Source: Amycolatopsis umgeniensis
GTDB lineage: Bacteria; Actinomycetota; Actinomycetes; Mycobacteriales; Pseudonocardiaceae
Assembly: GCF_014205155.1 (NCBI RefSeq)
Contig: NZ_JACHMX010000001.1
Location: forward strand, 558,001-622,000
Length of the DNA: 64,000 nucleotides
Direction: 5' to 3'
The notes under the pieces are model-generated. The model made no database searches. It was not told the origin of the DNA and saw only the letters and a list, made by a program, of their open reading frames with translations. The position numbers and the translations under genes are program-made. Each line of letters starts with the position of its first letter. Position 1 is the first letter of the stretch. Shown here one piece after another: positions 34,770 to 43,800 of the stretch.

Positions 34770-36281
34770 TCATCGAAGCCAATTCGGTCGAGAACCTTTA
34801 CGCACCGCTTGCCATTCTTCGGTGAAACGCCGGTGCGCGGCCTCCGCCGTGGCGACGGAACGACCGTGCAGGAGGCCGTAGGTGAAAGCGTTCTCGCTCT
34901 CCGCGTAGGCACGGAGGCCGAGGAGCCGCAGAACCTCTCGGGTGACCACGACGTCGTGATGCGTACCCAGAGTGGTTTGCACCGCCTTGACGTTCTTTCG
35001 CCATTTTCGAAGCTTCTTGCCGGTCACCAGCCGGACCGTGTCCGCGGCGTACCGGGCACGCTTGGCCTTCTTGCGCACCTCGTGCAACGCGGCGTCCTGC
35101 TCCGCACCGGGCTTCAGCTCGCTCGCGGCCGCGACCGCCTTGCGCAGCTTCCGATCCGAACGTGCCACCGCCTTGCGCAGCTCTTTCTTGTCATCCTTGA
35201 TCTTCTTGGGCTTTCCGACGAGCTTTTCCAGTGCTCGCAACAGGTCTGTGTACCGCTTGCTGTCGAGCGCACGGACGGCCCGAGCCTTGGCTTCTTCGGC
35301 CTCGCGGGCGAAGTGCCGTGTCATCACCTGCTCGACGTTGCCCAGCACCAGCTCGGCCGGAAGCGCCTTGACCTCTCCGTGCAACCGCTCCGCCATCACC
35401 TCGTTGTCCCTCGCCGGGCCGAGTTCGCCACCGAGCCAGCGGAGTTCGGCGGCGAGCCCGTTCGCGACGTCGGCGTCCAGGGAGCGGCGGAAGGTTTTCA
35501 AGCCGCTCCTCAGCCGCCTGGCGGCGACCCGCATCTGGTGCACCGAGTCCTCGACGTCCCGGCGGACCCCGATGTCGTTGCGGCGCAGCGCGTCCAGATG
35601 CTCGGCGAAGTAATCCGCCAGTACCGACCCGGACGCTCCCCCGGCTGACGGCACGAGCTCGTCCGTCAGCCGCCGGAGCTTCGACGGCCACCTCGACCGC
35701 TCCGCACCCGCCTTCACGACGGCCTGGTCCAAGCTGTCGAGCACGCCGGGATCGGCGCCGGGCGAGAGTTCGATCTCGATCTCCCGCCAACGGTCGAGAT
35801 GCGCCTTCTCCCCGCCCGCCTCGCCGGTGACGACGTCGTCGGTCAGCGTCGCGACCTCGCGGCCGTTCACGTCGAGCAGCGCGTACGAAGTGCGCTCGGT
35901 GCGCAGGTGCGCGGCCTGGACGAGTTTGGCGCCGAGGGTGTGCGCGCGGACCAGTTTCGCCAGCGCGCCGGGCACCTTGTCCGGCTTGCCCGACAGCGGG
36001 AGGCGGAGTTCCTCGCGTTTGTCCTCGCTGACCGGGAGCTTGAGGTGCCAGCCCTCGTCGCTCCCGCCGAGCCTGCGCCGCAGCGTGATGCCCGCCTGCG
36101 CGAGCCGGAAGTCGGAAGTGTCGAAGTACGTGGCGTCGAGGACGTCGACCCTCGGGTCGGCCTGGTTCGTCACGGGACCGGCCGGAACCAGCGGCGGGAT
36201 GGGCTTGTCGGCCGCCAGGTCGTACTTCCGCTCGATCTCCGCCTCGGCGACCGGGGCACCGTCCTGCGTCTTCGTCACCAC
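34770..36281 (-). CDS. CYTH-CHAD domain protein
   Basis: A 503-residue protein. The N-terminal CYTH (triphosphate tunnel) domain (about 10-205) opens with the defining ExExK motif AEIERKYDL and retains several Arg/Lys/Glu strands. The C-terminal CHAD domain (about 225-500) is helical with conserved histidines and basic residues (VHQMRVAARRLRSGLKTF, LHEVRKKAKRARYAAD, LGTHHDVVVTREVL). CYTH proteins hydrolyse inorganic triphosphate or make cyclic nucleotides, and CHAD binds polyphosphate, so a role in polyphosphate or triphosphate metabolism is likely. Cytoplasmic. Confidence 0.9.
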   Translation of the reverse strand: MVTKTQDGAPVAEAEIERKYDLAADKPIPPLVPAGPVTNQADPRVDVLDATYFDTSDFRLAQAGITLRRRLGGSDEGWHLKLPVSEDKREELRLPLSGKPDKVPGALAKLVRAHTLGAKLVQAAHLRTERTSYALLDVNGREVATLTDDVVTGEAGGEKAHLDRWREIEIELSPGADPGVLDSLDQAVVKAGAERSRWPSKLRRLTDELVPSAGGASGSVLADYFAEHLDALRRNDIGVRRDVEDSVHQMRVAARRLRSGLKTFRRSLDADVANGLAAELRWLGGELGPARDNEVMAERLHGEVKALPAELVLGNVEQVMTRHFAREAEEAKARAVRALDSKRYTDLLRALEKLVGKPKKIKDDKKELRKAVARSDRKLRKAVAAASELKPGAEQDAALHEVRKKAKRARYAADTVRLVTGKKLRKWRKNVKAVQTTLGTHHDVVVTREVLRLLGLRAYAESENAFTYGLLHGRSVATAEAAHRRFTEEWQAVRKGSRPNWLR

Positions 36282-36349
36282 GAAACTCCTTCTCTTCGGC
36301 TACTCGGAAGGATTACCCCGGTTCGAGGCGGCGGGAAACCCCGATCGGG

Positions 36350-37207
36350 TCATTCCTCCATCCGGTCGTACCGGTCCGCCCACTCGGCGAGCAGTTGGCG
36401 GGATCTCTCCTCGGTCAGGCTATCGCTTTCCAGCCGCGCGACGAGCGAATAGTACGCCTCGACCGCCACGCGATCGTCGATGAACACCCCGGCCGCATAG
36501 GAATCCGTGTACACCACCGCCGGATGCTCCGCGAATTCCATGATGGTGAAAGAATTCTCGATTGTTCTGCCCACTTCGTTGCTTTCGGGGACGATACGAA
36601 CGGAGCAATACGGCAGGTTCGCCGAAAGGACGAGGTGGAGCAACTGCTCGTGCATGATCCGCGGCCCGCCGATGACCGAACGCAGCGCGCGCTCGTGGAC
36701 ATAGAACCGGCACTGGGGCGGACGGTCCCGCCGCAGCAGCTTCTGCCGCTCCATCCGGGCGTTCACGGCCTGGTCCAACTGGGCCTGGCCGCGGTTGCCG
36801 ATCAGTTCGTAGGTGGTGCGGGCGTACGGTTCGGTCTGCAGCAGCCCAGGCAGCGTCAACGACTCGTAGCGCACCACGGTGTGCGCGAGATTCTCTTGGA
36901 TGGCCAGGGATTTCATCGGATCGACGAGCTCGTCGAAGTACGGCCGTACCCAGTACAGGTCACTGCCGGGCTGTGTCAGTTCCAGCAACAGGTCACGCTC
37001 GGGCTCTGCCTCGCCACAGGTCGCGAGATACAGCGCCGCGTCCACCACGGACAGCTCGCGCAGGCCCTGTTCCCACCTCGTGACCTTGCTCTGCAACCAG
37101 CCGTTACGGCGGCTGACGTCGGCTCCGCTGAAGTGCCTGCGCTGCCGGAACGCCTTCATGCGGTGGCCCAGTTCCCGGGTCCGCGCCGTCGAATCCTTCT
37201 CAACCAT
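36350..37207 (-). CDS. XRE-family regulator with DUF5753 (Scr1-like) domain
   Basis: A 285-residue regulator. A helix-turn-helix (about 12-70, RQRRHFSGADVSRRNGWLQSKVTRWEQGLR) precedes a DUF5753 domain (about 95-275, with YESLTLPGLLQTEPYAR and VYTDSYAAGVFIDD). Such proteins are numerous in actinomycetes and are usually paired with a small DUF397 protein; I find none beside it. The ATG at 37207 is preferred over one 29 codons earlier because the upstream part is unlike the family. Ligand and targets unknown. Confidence 0.85.
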   Translation of the reverse strand: MVEKDSTARTRELGHRMKAFRQRRHFSGADVSRRNGWLQSKVTRWEQGLRELSVVDAALYLATCGEAEPERDLLLELTQPGSDLYWVRPYFDELVDPMKSLAIQENLAHTVVRYESLTLPGLLQTEPYARTTYELIGNRGQAQLDQAVNARMERQKLLRRDRPPQCRFYVHERALRSVIGGPRIMHEQLLHLVLSANLPYCSVRIVPESNEVGRTIENSFTIMEFAEHPAVVYTDSYAAGVFIDDRVAVEAYYSLVARLESDSLTEERSRQLLAEWADRYDRMEE

Positions 37208-37628
37208 GCGGGACAAAGTAGGGCCGAACTCCGGCCGCGCAGTGATTGCCACGCGGGAATTCACCTCAACTGCTGATAACTTGCGGTCGCGCATTCCTGC
37301 GAAGCGCTGCTTCGCAGGCGAAGCACCTTCGAGCGCGAAGGGTTCTTTAAGTTTATAGCGGAAGAAATGAATGGGGTCGAGCTATTCGGAAGTGGAAAGA
37401 TTGCGGAGCCGGGTGACGAGTAGTGGAAGTCACCAGCTCCCGGTCGGCCCCGCGAGCGGATGGCAGGTCCGTGAAGGCCTCCTTCCCTACGCTCAGGGTA
37501 GGGAAGGAGGCCTTCACGGACTTCGAGCGACCTGAGTGCCCTGACCACGCTTTGAAACTTCACGGCATACAGCACAGGTGAACTCACCCCAAGTTTCAAC
37601 CGCTGTTTCAACGATACGCTTGAACCTC
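37208..37628. other. Intergenic region between divergent XRE and esterase genes
   Basis: These 421 bases hold no convincing gene. They contain a compact perfect hairpin at 37297-37319 (CCTGCGAAGC, three-base loop), a relatively AT-rich stretch near 37344-37375 and the long hairpin at 37467-37521. Promoters for both flanking genes must lie here, but no box is clear enough to name. Confidence 0.6.
37467..37521. repeat. Long hairpin with the GTCCGTGAAGGCCTCCTT stem
   Basis: Arms 37467-37490 and 37498-37521 are perfectly complementary over 24 bases with a seven-base loop. The outer 18 bases are identical to the palindrome at 21945-22005. Unlike most copies it stands between divergent genes, so a simple terminator role is not obvious. 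Confidence 0.7.
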
Positions 37629-38747
37629 ATGAGTCAAGACATCCGAGACTTCGTGACCCCGTCGTGCGACCTGCTCGGCCTGGGCGAGCCGACGCACGCG
37701 ACCCCGGTGTTCGCGGAGGTCCGCAACGAACTGTTCCCCCAGCTGGTCGAGCGCGGCTTCCGCTCGATCGCCCTCGAAACCGATCGCGTGGCCGCGCTCG
37801 CCGCGAACGACTTCGTCCAGAACGGCGTCGGAACCCTCGACCTCGCGATGAAGGAGGGCTTCACGCACACCTTCGGCGGCCTGGACGCGAACCGCCGGCT
37901 GATCGCGTGGATGCGCGAGTACAACGAGAACCGCCCGCCCGCGGAACGGCTTTCGTTCCATGGCTTCGACACCCAGACCGAGAACACTTCGGCACCCAGC
38001 CCCCGGCCCTATCTCGAGTACGCCCGTGACTTCTTGGGGCTCGACGTGGACATCGCGGGCCCGGCGGGCGACGACGAGCGCTGGGGTCGCACGGAAGCGG
38101 TCCTGGACGCGGCTTCGTCGATCGGCGCCACGGCCGACGCCTACCGGCTCCGCGCGATCGCGGCCAAGTTGCTCACCGTGCTCCGTTCCCGGAAACCGGA
38201 ACCGGTCACCGACGCGTGGTCGAGGGCCGAGATCCGCCTCATGGCGGGCATCGACATGCTGCGCTACCACCGGCAATGCGCCGAACCTCTCGAGCCGCAG
38301 GATCGCTACACACCCCTGATCGCCATCAGGGACGCCATCATGGCGCGGAATCTCCTGGACATCCGCGCGGCCGAAGCCGGGCGAGGCGCGACGCTGGTGT
38401 TCGCCCACAATCTCCATCTTCGGCGCCAGGCCGCCACGATGACGGTGGCCGGGACGGAGACCCACTGGTTCCCCGCCGGCGCGCTGGTGGCACCGCTGCT
38501 CGGAGATCGCTACGTCTTCGTCGCGACCAGCCTCGGCCGAAGCGAGGCCATCGCGCTTCAGGAACCCGAGGCCGACACCTACGAAGGTTTCCTGCAGAAG
38601 CACGTCACCACGGACTGGGGTCTGCTCCCCGCCGCCGAGATCCCCACCGCTCGCGTCCGGACCGACCCCGTTCCGCGGCAGGGCTACTTCCCGCTCGACC
38701 AGGGGATCCTCGACGACGCGGAGGCGGTCCTGCACATCGTCGCCTAG
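37629..38747 (+). CDS. Erythromycin esterase-family protein
   Basis: A 372-residue member of the erythromycin esterase (EreA/B-like) family. The active-site region GLGEPTHATPVFAEVRNELF carries the conserved Glu and His; a second acid lies in IALETDRVAA and another histidine in VFAHNLHLRR. Family members hydrolyse macrolide lactones, but many actinobacterial homologues have no proven resistance role. The ATG at 37629 lacks a good ribosome site, so a short or leaderless mRNA is possible. It ends at a terminator hairpin before the AfsR-like gene. Confidence 0.85.
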   Translation: MSQDIRDFVTPSCDLLGLGEPTHATPVFAEVRNELFPQLVERGFRSIALETDRVAALAANDFVQNGVGTLDLAMKEGFTHTFGGLDANRRLIAWMREYNENRPPAERLSFHGFDTQTENTSAPSPRPYLEYARDFLGLDVDIAGPAGDDERWGRTEAVLDAASSIGATADAYRLRAIAAKLLTVLRSRKPEPVTDAWSRAEIRLMAGIDMLRYHRQCAEPLEPQDRYTPLIAIRDAIMARNLLDIRAAEAGRGATLVFAHNLHLRRQAATMTVAGTETHWFPAGALVAPLLGDRYVFVATSLGRSEAIALQEPEADTYEGFLQKHVTTDWGLLPAAEIPTARVRTDPVPRQGYFPLDQGILDDAEAVLHIVA

Positions 38748-38752
38748 TCGAA

Positions 38753-38790
38753 CCGGGTGACGCCTCCTGCCCTCGGAAGGCGTCACCCGG
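38753..38790 (+). terminator. Terminator hairpin after the esterase gene
   Basis: CCGGGTGACGCC (38753-38764) and GGCGTCACCCGG (38779-38790) form a 12-bp perfect stem 6 bp after the stop codon. It lies between convergent genes; the remaining sequence to 38919 shows nothing else. Confidence 0.65.
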
Positions 38791-38919
38791 CCACGAGCAC
38801 GCGCCGTCACCCCCAGTCCCGCGTTTCCGGGACGGCGCGAAGTCCGCTCACATGAGCACGAGTCAACACGCCGACGCCATAACTTCGCCAAACGCCGTGG
38901 CCGGTGATCCCCCGCCGGG

Positions 38920-41886
38920 TTATCCCGACGCCGCTCCGAAACGGATCTTCGTCAAGGCTTCACGAGTCCGATCCCGCTGCCGTCCGCCACTGTCGACGGC
39001 GGAAAGATCCTTGAGGGCGCGCAATTCCCACACCGGGAATCCCAGTTCCCGGAACAGCCCCGCCGCCGTGCGGAGCCCCTCGGCCGCTTCGGTCGCGACA
39101 CCTTCGTCCGCCCGGAGGCGCCCGAAGCTCAGCAAGGCGTACCCGCCGCCCCGGCGGTCACCGAGCTCGCGGAACGTGGTCATCGCGAGCCCCAGATGCT
39201 CCGCGGCCCGGGCGTGCTCGCCCGCAAGGCGCAGGGACTCGCCGAAACTCCGATGCGTGTACGCGGCGGCGTGCCGGTGCCCGACGTACTCGAACAGCTC
39301 CAGGGAACGTGAAAGACACAGTTCGCTTTCCCCGGGATCGCCCGCTCTCGCGTGGAGATCGCCGAGACTGCGGAGGACGTGCGCCTCCCAATGGCGTTCA
39401 CGCGAACTCCGGGTGCCGATCAGCGCACTCGTCAGCAGCTCGCCGGCCTCGTCCACGCGGCCGTGCCGTCGCAGGACGTCGGCGTACCGCTTGGCGGATC
39501 TGTCATGCTGCTGCCCGTCCTCGCAATGGAGCGAAAGCAGCAGGCTCGCGTCGAAGCACTCCTTCGCCCGCCGGAAGTCGCCGAGGTCGTCCCAGAGCGA
39601 GCCGAACTGAGCCGACGCCATCGCCTGCCCGGCGAGATCACCGCAGTCCCGCAACAGGTCCAGCGCCTCCCGCAACGCGTCGACCGCCGAGCGGGTCCGG
39701 CCGGAGTCCGCGTCGACGTCGGCGAGAGCGACGAGGGCGGCGCCGGTGCCCCGCTGGTCGCCCGAGGAGCGATATCTGGCCTCGGCCAGCGCGAAGCACG
39801 TCCTCGCCCGCGCCAGATCACCCGAGTCGGCGTGCGAGTTGCCGAGCTTCAGCAGTTTCGCCGCTTCCGCGGGGAGATCGAGGCGATCGCGCACGATGTC
39901 GAAGCCGAGCAACGACGGCGACCCACCGTTTCTGGGCCCGACGAGGTCGCTGTAGGCGTCGGCCAGCCGCGCGGCCAACTCGGTCCAACCGTGGTTCTTC
40001 GCGGTCCGGACCGCGAGTGCGAGATTCGCGGTTTCAGCCGTACGCCAGCCGATCGGATCTGCCGCGACGCGGTCCGAAGCCGCCGCCGGGACGTCCGCCC
40101 GGCGAGCGGGCGGGTACTCGGCGTCGAGCGCGGCGGAGGCGTGTTCGGCCAGAGCCGCCGTGATCGTCAGCGCGCGTTTGAGGGCTCCGGGGTCCGGCGG
40201 TTCGCGGAGCGCGAGACGGACCAGACCGGGCAGCCGGTACCGGAGGGAACCGGACCGATCCGGCTCGGCGTGGAGCAGATGGTCGTCCACCAGTTCGTCG
40301 AGCAGATCGGCGGCCTCGCGGGCCGGACAGCCCAGCAGGGCCGTCGCGAACCAGTCGGCGACGTCGGCGGCCCCGGGGAAACCGAGCAACCGCAGGGAAT
40401 TTCGCTGCCTCGGCGAAAGCTCGGCGAGGGCTTCGGCGAGCACCGGGCGGACGGCGAGGTCACCGGCGGCGAGTTCGTCGAGACGCAGGCGCTCGTTTTC
40501 CAGGCGCGTCGCGAACTCGGCGATGCCCAGTCTCGGACGCTGCAGCAGCTTCGTCCCGGCCGCCCGCACCGCCAGCGCGAGCCCGTCGCAGCAGGCCAGC
40601 ACCCGGCGGACGGCGTCGCTTTCGGCGGACAATCGGTCCTCGCCCGCGACAGCGCCGAGCAGCGCCCGCGCCTCCGCGTAAGGCAGGGCGCCGACTTCGA
40701 TCGGTCTGGCGGCGGCGAGTCCGGCCAGCCGTCGACGCGTGGTGACGATCGTCGCGCAGCCGGGACCGCTCGGCAGCAACGGCCGCACCTCGGCCTCGGA
40801 CCGGCCGTTCTCCAGGATCACCAGCAGCCGTCTGTCCGCGGTGTGGCTCCGCCACGACGAGATCAGCCCGGCCCGGTCGGTGGGGAGTTCCGATTCCGCG
40901 ACTCCGAGAGCGCGGAGGAACCCGGCGAGGACGTCGCGAGGTTCCCGCAGATCGGCGACGAGTTGACCGTCCGGGAACCGCTTGCGCGCCCGCCACGCGG
41001 CCTGGACGGCGAGCGCGCTCTTCCCCGCCCCCGCCGCGCCGTGCAGCACGACCGGCGCGGGACTTCGCAGCGCACGTCCCACTTCGGCCAACTCCCCGGC
41101 CCTGCCGGTGAAATCCGGGATCGACGGCGGAAGACGGCACGGTGGGCCGCCCGCCGACCAGCCGGTTCCGGCGATCCGGCGGTGGACCGCGAGCAGTTCT
41201 TCTCCCGGCGAGACACCGGCGTGCTCCCAAAGCGCGTGACGACACCTGTCGAGGACCGCCAGCGCGGAGTCACGCCGCCCGAGCCCGTGGAGCGCCGAGG
41301 CCAGCCACCCGGCGAGGCGCTCGTCGCCGGGCCGGACGGCCAGTTCGGGTCCCAACCGGTCGGCGACCGCCTTGTGGTCACCGGCGGCCAGATCCAGTTC
41401 CACGAGCTTGCCCAGTACCGAAAACCGCTGGTCCTCGAGCCACAGGACGTGCGCCTCCACCAGCGGGCCGGCCGGGACGTCGGCGAACGCCCTGCCGCGC
41501 CACAACCCCAGCGCCCGTTCGAGCAGCGCCCTGCGCTCACCGCCGCTCGCGGTCGCGGCCGCCGCGGTCAGCCCGGAGAAGCCGGTGACGTCCAGTTCCC
41601 CTTCCGACACCGCGAGCCGGTAGCCGCCCCCGCCGGACCGCAGCCGCTGCCGGACGTCGTCCACCGGCAGCCCGGGTGACAAAGCCTTGCGGAGCTTGGA
41701 AACAGCCATCTGTACGACCGCGGCGGCACTCGACGGCGGTTCCCGCGGCCACAGTTCGTCCACGAGGGTGTCCCGGTGGACGAACTCGTTCGGCCTGGCC
41801 AAGAGCACCGCGAGCACCCGGCGGGGCTGCGCCGCCGACGGCAACGGGACCGACGCCCGAAGCGGGCCGAGCACCTTGAACTCCAC
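38920..41886 (-). CDS. AfsR/SARP-type transcriptional regulator (BTAD, NB-ARC, TPR)
   Basis: A 988-residue regulator. An OmpR-like winged helix (about 1-92, VHRDTLVDELWPREPPSSAAAVVQMAVSKLRKAL) and a BTAD domain (about 95-240) form the SARP part. An NB-ARC ATPase follows with P-loop GAAGAGKSALAV at about 285 and a Walker-B-like LLVILENG, in which the usual Asp is Glu. The C-terminal third is TPR-like repeats. AfsR-type proteins activate secondary-metabolite genes and sigma-like targets. No biosynthetic cluster is adjacent, so this is an orphan or pleiotropic regulator. Confidence 0.9.
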   Translation of the reverse strand: MEFKVLGPLRASVPLPSAAQPRRVLAVLLARPNEFVHRDTLVDELWPREPPSSAAAVVQMAVSKLRKALSPGLPVDDVRQRLRSGGGGYRLAVSEGELDVTGFSGLTAAAATASGGERRALLERALGLWRGRAFADVPAGPLVEAHVLWLEDQRFSVLGKLVELDLAAGDHKAVADRLGPELAVRPGDERLAGWLASALHGLGRRDSALAVLDRCRHALWEHAGVSPGEELLAVHRRIAGTGWSAGGPPCRLPPSIPDFTGRAGELAEVGRALRSPAPVVLHGAAGAGKSALAVQAAWRARKRFPDGQLVADLREPRDVLAGFLRALGVAESELPTDRAGLISSWRSHTADRRLLVILENGRSEAEVRPLLPSGPGCATIVTTRRRLAGLAAARPIEVGALPYAEARALLGAVAGEDRLSAESDAVRRVLACCDGLALAVRAAGTKLLQRPRLGIAEFATRLENERLRLDELAAGDLAVRPVLAEALAELSPRQRNSLRLLGFPGAADVADWFATALLGCPAREAADLLDELVDDHLLHAEPDRSGSLRYRLPGLVRLALREPPDPGALKRALTITAALAEHASAALDAEYPPARRADVPAAASDRVAADPIGWRTAETANLALAVRTAKNHGWTELAARLADAYSDLVGPRNGGSPSLLGFDIVRDRLDLPAEAAKLLKLGNSHADSGDLARARTCFALAEARYRSSGDQRGTGAALVALADVDADSGRTRSAVDALREALDLLRDCGDLAGQAMASAQFGSLWDDLGDFRRAKECFDASLLLSLHCEDGQQHDRSAKRYADVLRRHGRVDEAGELLTSALIGTRSSRERHWEAHVLRSLGDLHARAGDPGESELCLSRSLELFEYVGHRHAAAYTHRSFGESLRLAGEHARAAEHLGLAMTTFRELGDRRGGGYALLSFGRLRADEGVATEAAEGLRTAAGLFRELGFPVWELRALKDLSAVDSGGRQRDRTREALTKIRFGAASG

Positions 41887-41972
41887 GAACCACCTATCAC
41901 CTGGACGGATGAGCAGAATCTAACCCGGCGCTGCCCCAGGGTTAGCGCTTCTCACCCGGATGGCCGCCACCC

Positions 41973-42683
41973 TTACTCGCCAGTGTGAGCGAGCAACCTG
42001 TCCCGTAGGGCCAGCTGGTCCGCGAGGGCCTCGTTCACCGAGTGCTCCAGCAACGGCTTGAGATCCCCATAAGGCCGCTTCGACCAGTCGAGCGGACCCT
42101 GCGGCGGCTCGGGGTCGTACTCGATGACGAACTGGATCGTCCGCGCGATCTCGGCGCCGACGAGCCGCTCGACGAGGTGCAGCGCGAGATCGATCCCCGC
42201 CGACACCCCGGCGGCGGTGATCACGTTCCCGTCCTCGACCCAGCGCTCGGCGACGGGCTCCGCCCCGAACGCGCGCAGCAGTTCGCGGAACATCCAGTGC
42301 GTCGCCGCCCGGCGGCCCTCCAGCAGACCCGCCTGCCCGAGCAGGAGCGATCCCGTGCACACCGAAGTCACGAGTTCCGCGTTCGCCCCGGCGTCGCGCA
42401 GGTACTCGATCAGTTTCTCGTCGGCGAGCGCCTTCAGCGTCGGCTCGGCGCCACCGGGCACGAGCAGCGCGTACGGCGACGGGACCTCGTCGTAGGTGTG
42501 AGTCGCCGAGAGCCTCAGCGGGTTGTCGGTGGTGATCGGGTCCTTCGTCGCGCCGACCACGACCGTCCGATACTCCTGCGACGTGCTCGCCATTCCCTCC
42601 AGCACGGTCAGCGGCCCCACCATGTCGAGCGGGGTCATCCCCGGGTACACCACGAACGCGATGGTCTTCTTGTCCTCTGTCAT
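41973..42683 (-). CDS. DJ-1/PfpI-family protein
   Basis: A 236-residue class I glutamine amidotransferase-like protein of the DJ-1/PfpI family. The nucleophilic-elbow cysteine is in VTSVCTGSLLLGQAGLLEGRRAATHW, and the N-terminal acid is in PGMTPLDMVGPLTVLE. Related proteins include isonitrile hydratase and many uncharacterised enzymes. It is divergent from the GlxA-type regulator, itself a DJ-1 fusion, and is probably its target. Confidence 0.85.
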   Translation of the reverse strand: MTEDKKTIAFVVYPGMTPLDMVGPLTVLEGMASTSQEYRTVVVGATKDPITTDNPLRLSATHTYDEVPSPYALLVPGGAEPTLKALADEKLIEYLRDAGANAELVTSVCTGSLLLGQAGLLEGRRAATHWMFRELLRAFGAEPVAERWVEDGNVITAAGVSAGIDLALHLVERLVGAEIARTIQFVIEYDPEPPQGPLDWSKRPYGDLKPLLEHSVNEALADQLALRDRLLAHTGE

Positions 42684-42781
42684 GGGACCAACCTGGCGCA
42701 GGGGTGCGGGCCCGGTGAGCCGGATGTCCGGATTCCTGCGATCTACGTCCGACGGCCGGGCGGTCCTGCTAGCGTTCGATC

Positions 42782-43759
42782 ATGCCGGGTTCACCCAGAC
42801 GAGTGTTGATCGTCGGCTACAGCAACGCCGAAATGCTCGACATCGCCGGTCCGGCGGACGTCCTGGACGCCGCGACCAAACTCGGCGGCAAGCCGGGGTA
42901 CGAGATCATGCTCGCCAGCGTCGACGGCCGCGGCATCCGCTGCGAATCCGGGTTGACCCTGCAGGCACAGCACCGGATCGACCAGGTGACCGGTGAGCTC
43001 GACACGCTGATCGTCGCGGGCGGCACCGGGCACGAGACGGCCGCCGCGGACCCGAGGATCGTTTCCCACGTCCGCAGGCTCGCTCAGCACAGCCGCCGTG
43101 TCGCGTCGGTGTGCACCGGCGCCACCGTGCTCGCCGCGTGCGGGCTGCTCAACGGGCGCCGCGCCACCACCCATTGGCGGTTCGCGAACCGGCTCGCGAC
43201 GAACTACCCGGCGGTGAACGTCGACCCGGTGCCGCTGTACGTGCGCGACGGCAATGTCTACACGGCGGCGGGCGTCACCAGCGGCATCGACCTCACCCTC
43301 GCGTTCGTCGAGGAGGACCACGGCCCCAGCCTCGCCAGGGAGACCGCCCGGATGCTGGTCACCTATCTGCAGCGGCCGGGCAATCAGGCGCAGGTGAGCA
43401 TGTTCCTGTCCGGTCCGCCGCCGGAGAACCGGCTGGTCCGCGACATCACCGCGTACGTCTCCGAACACCTCGCCGGTGATCTCGGCACCGCCGTGCTCGC
43501 CGAGCGGGCGGGGATCAGCACCCGGCAGCTGACCAGGTTGTTCGACGCGCACCTGAGCACCACGCCCAGCAGGTACGTCCGGGCGGCGAGGACCGAAAAC
43601 GCGGCGAAACTGTTGTGCGGCACCGAACTCCCGCTCACGTCGATCGCGAGGAGATGCGGTTTCGGTTCGACCGAGACACTGCGCCAGGCCTTCCTCGACC
43701 ATTTCGACACACCCCCGTCGGCCTATCGCCGGGTCCATCTGCGGCAGGCCTTCGGCTAG
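42782..43759 (+). CDS. GlxA-family AraC-type regulator with DJ-1/PfpI sensor domain
   Basis: A 325-residue activator. The N-terminal DJ-1/PfpI domain (about 8-190) keeps the cysteine in VASVCTGATVLAACGLL. The C-terminal double HTH of AraC type (about 220-318) shows LAERAGISTRQLTRLFDAHLSTTPSRYVR and SIARRCGFGSTETLRQAFLDHF. The divergent DJ-1 gene across a 98-bp gap is the likely target, and the shared fold suggests both see the same kind of ligand. No operator repeat was clear in the gap. Confidence 0.9.
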   Translation: MPGSPRRVLIVGYSNAEMLDIAGPADVLDAATKLGGKPGYEIMLASVDGRGIRCESGLTLQAQHRIDQVTGELDTLIVAGGTGHETAAADPRIVSHVRRLAQHSRRVASVCTGATVLAACGLLNGRRATTHWRFANRLATNYPAVNVDPVPLYVRDGNVYTAAGVTSGIDLTLAFVEEDHGPSLARETARMLVTYLQRPGNQAQVSMFLSGPPPENRLVRDITAYVSEHLAGDLGTAVLAERAGISTRQLTRLFDAHLSTTPSRYVRAARTENAAKLLCGTELPLTSIARRCGFGSTETLRQAFLDHFDTPPSAYRRVHLRQAFG

Positions 43760-43800
43760 GCCGAATGCGGGCGGCCATCGGGGCTGTGGAGGATGTGCGG

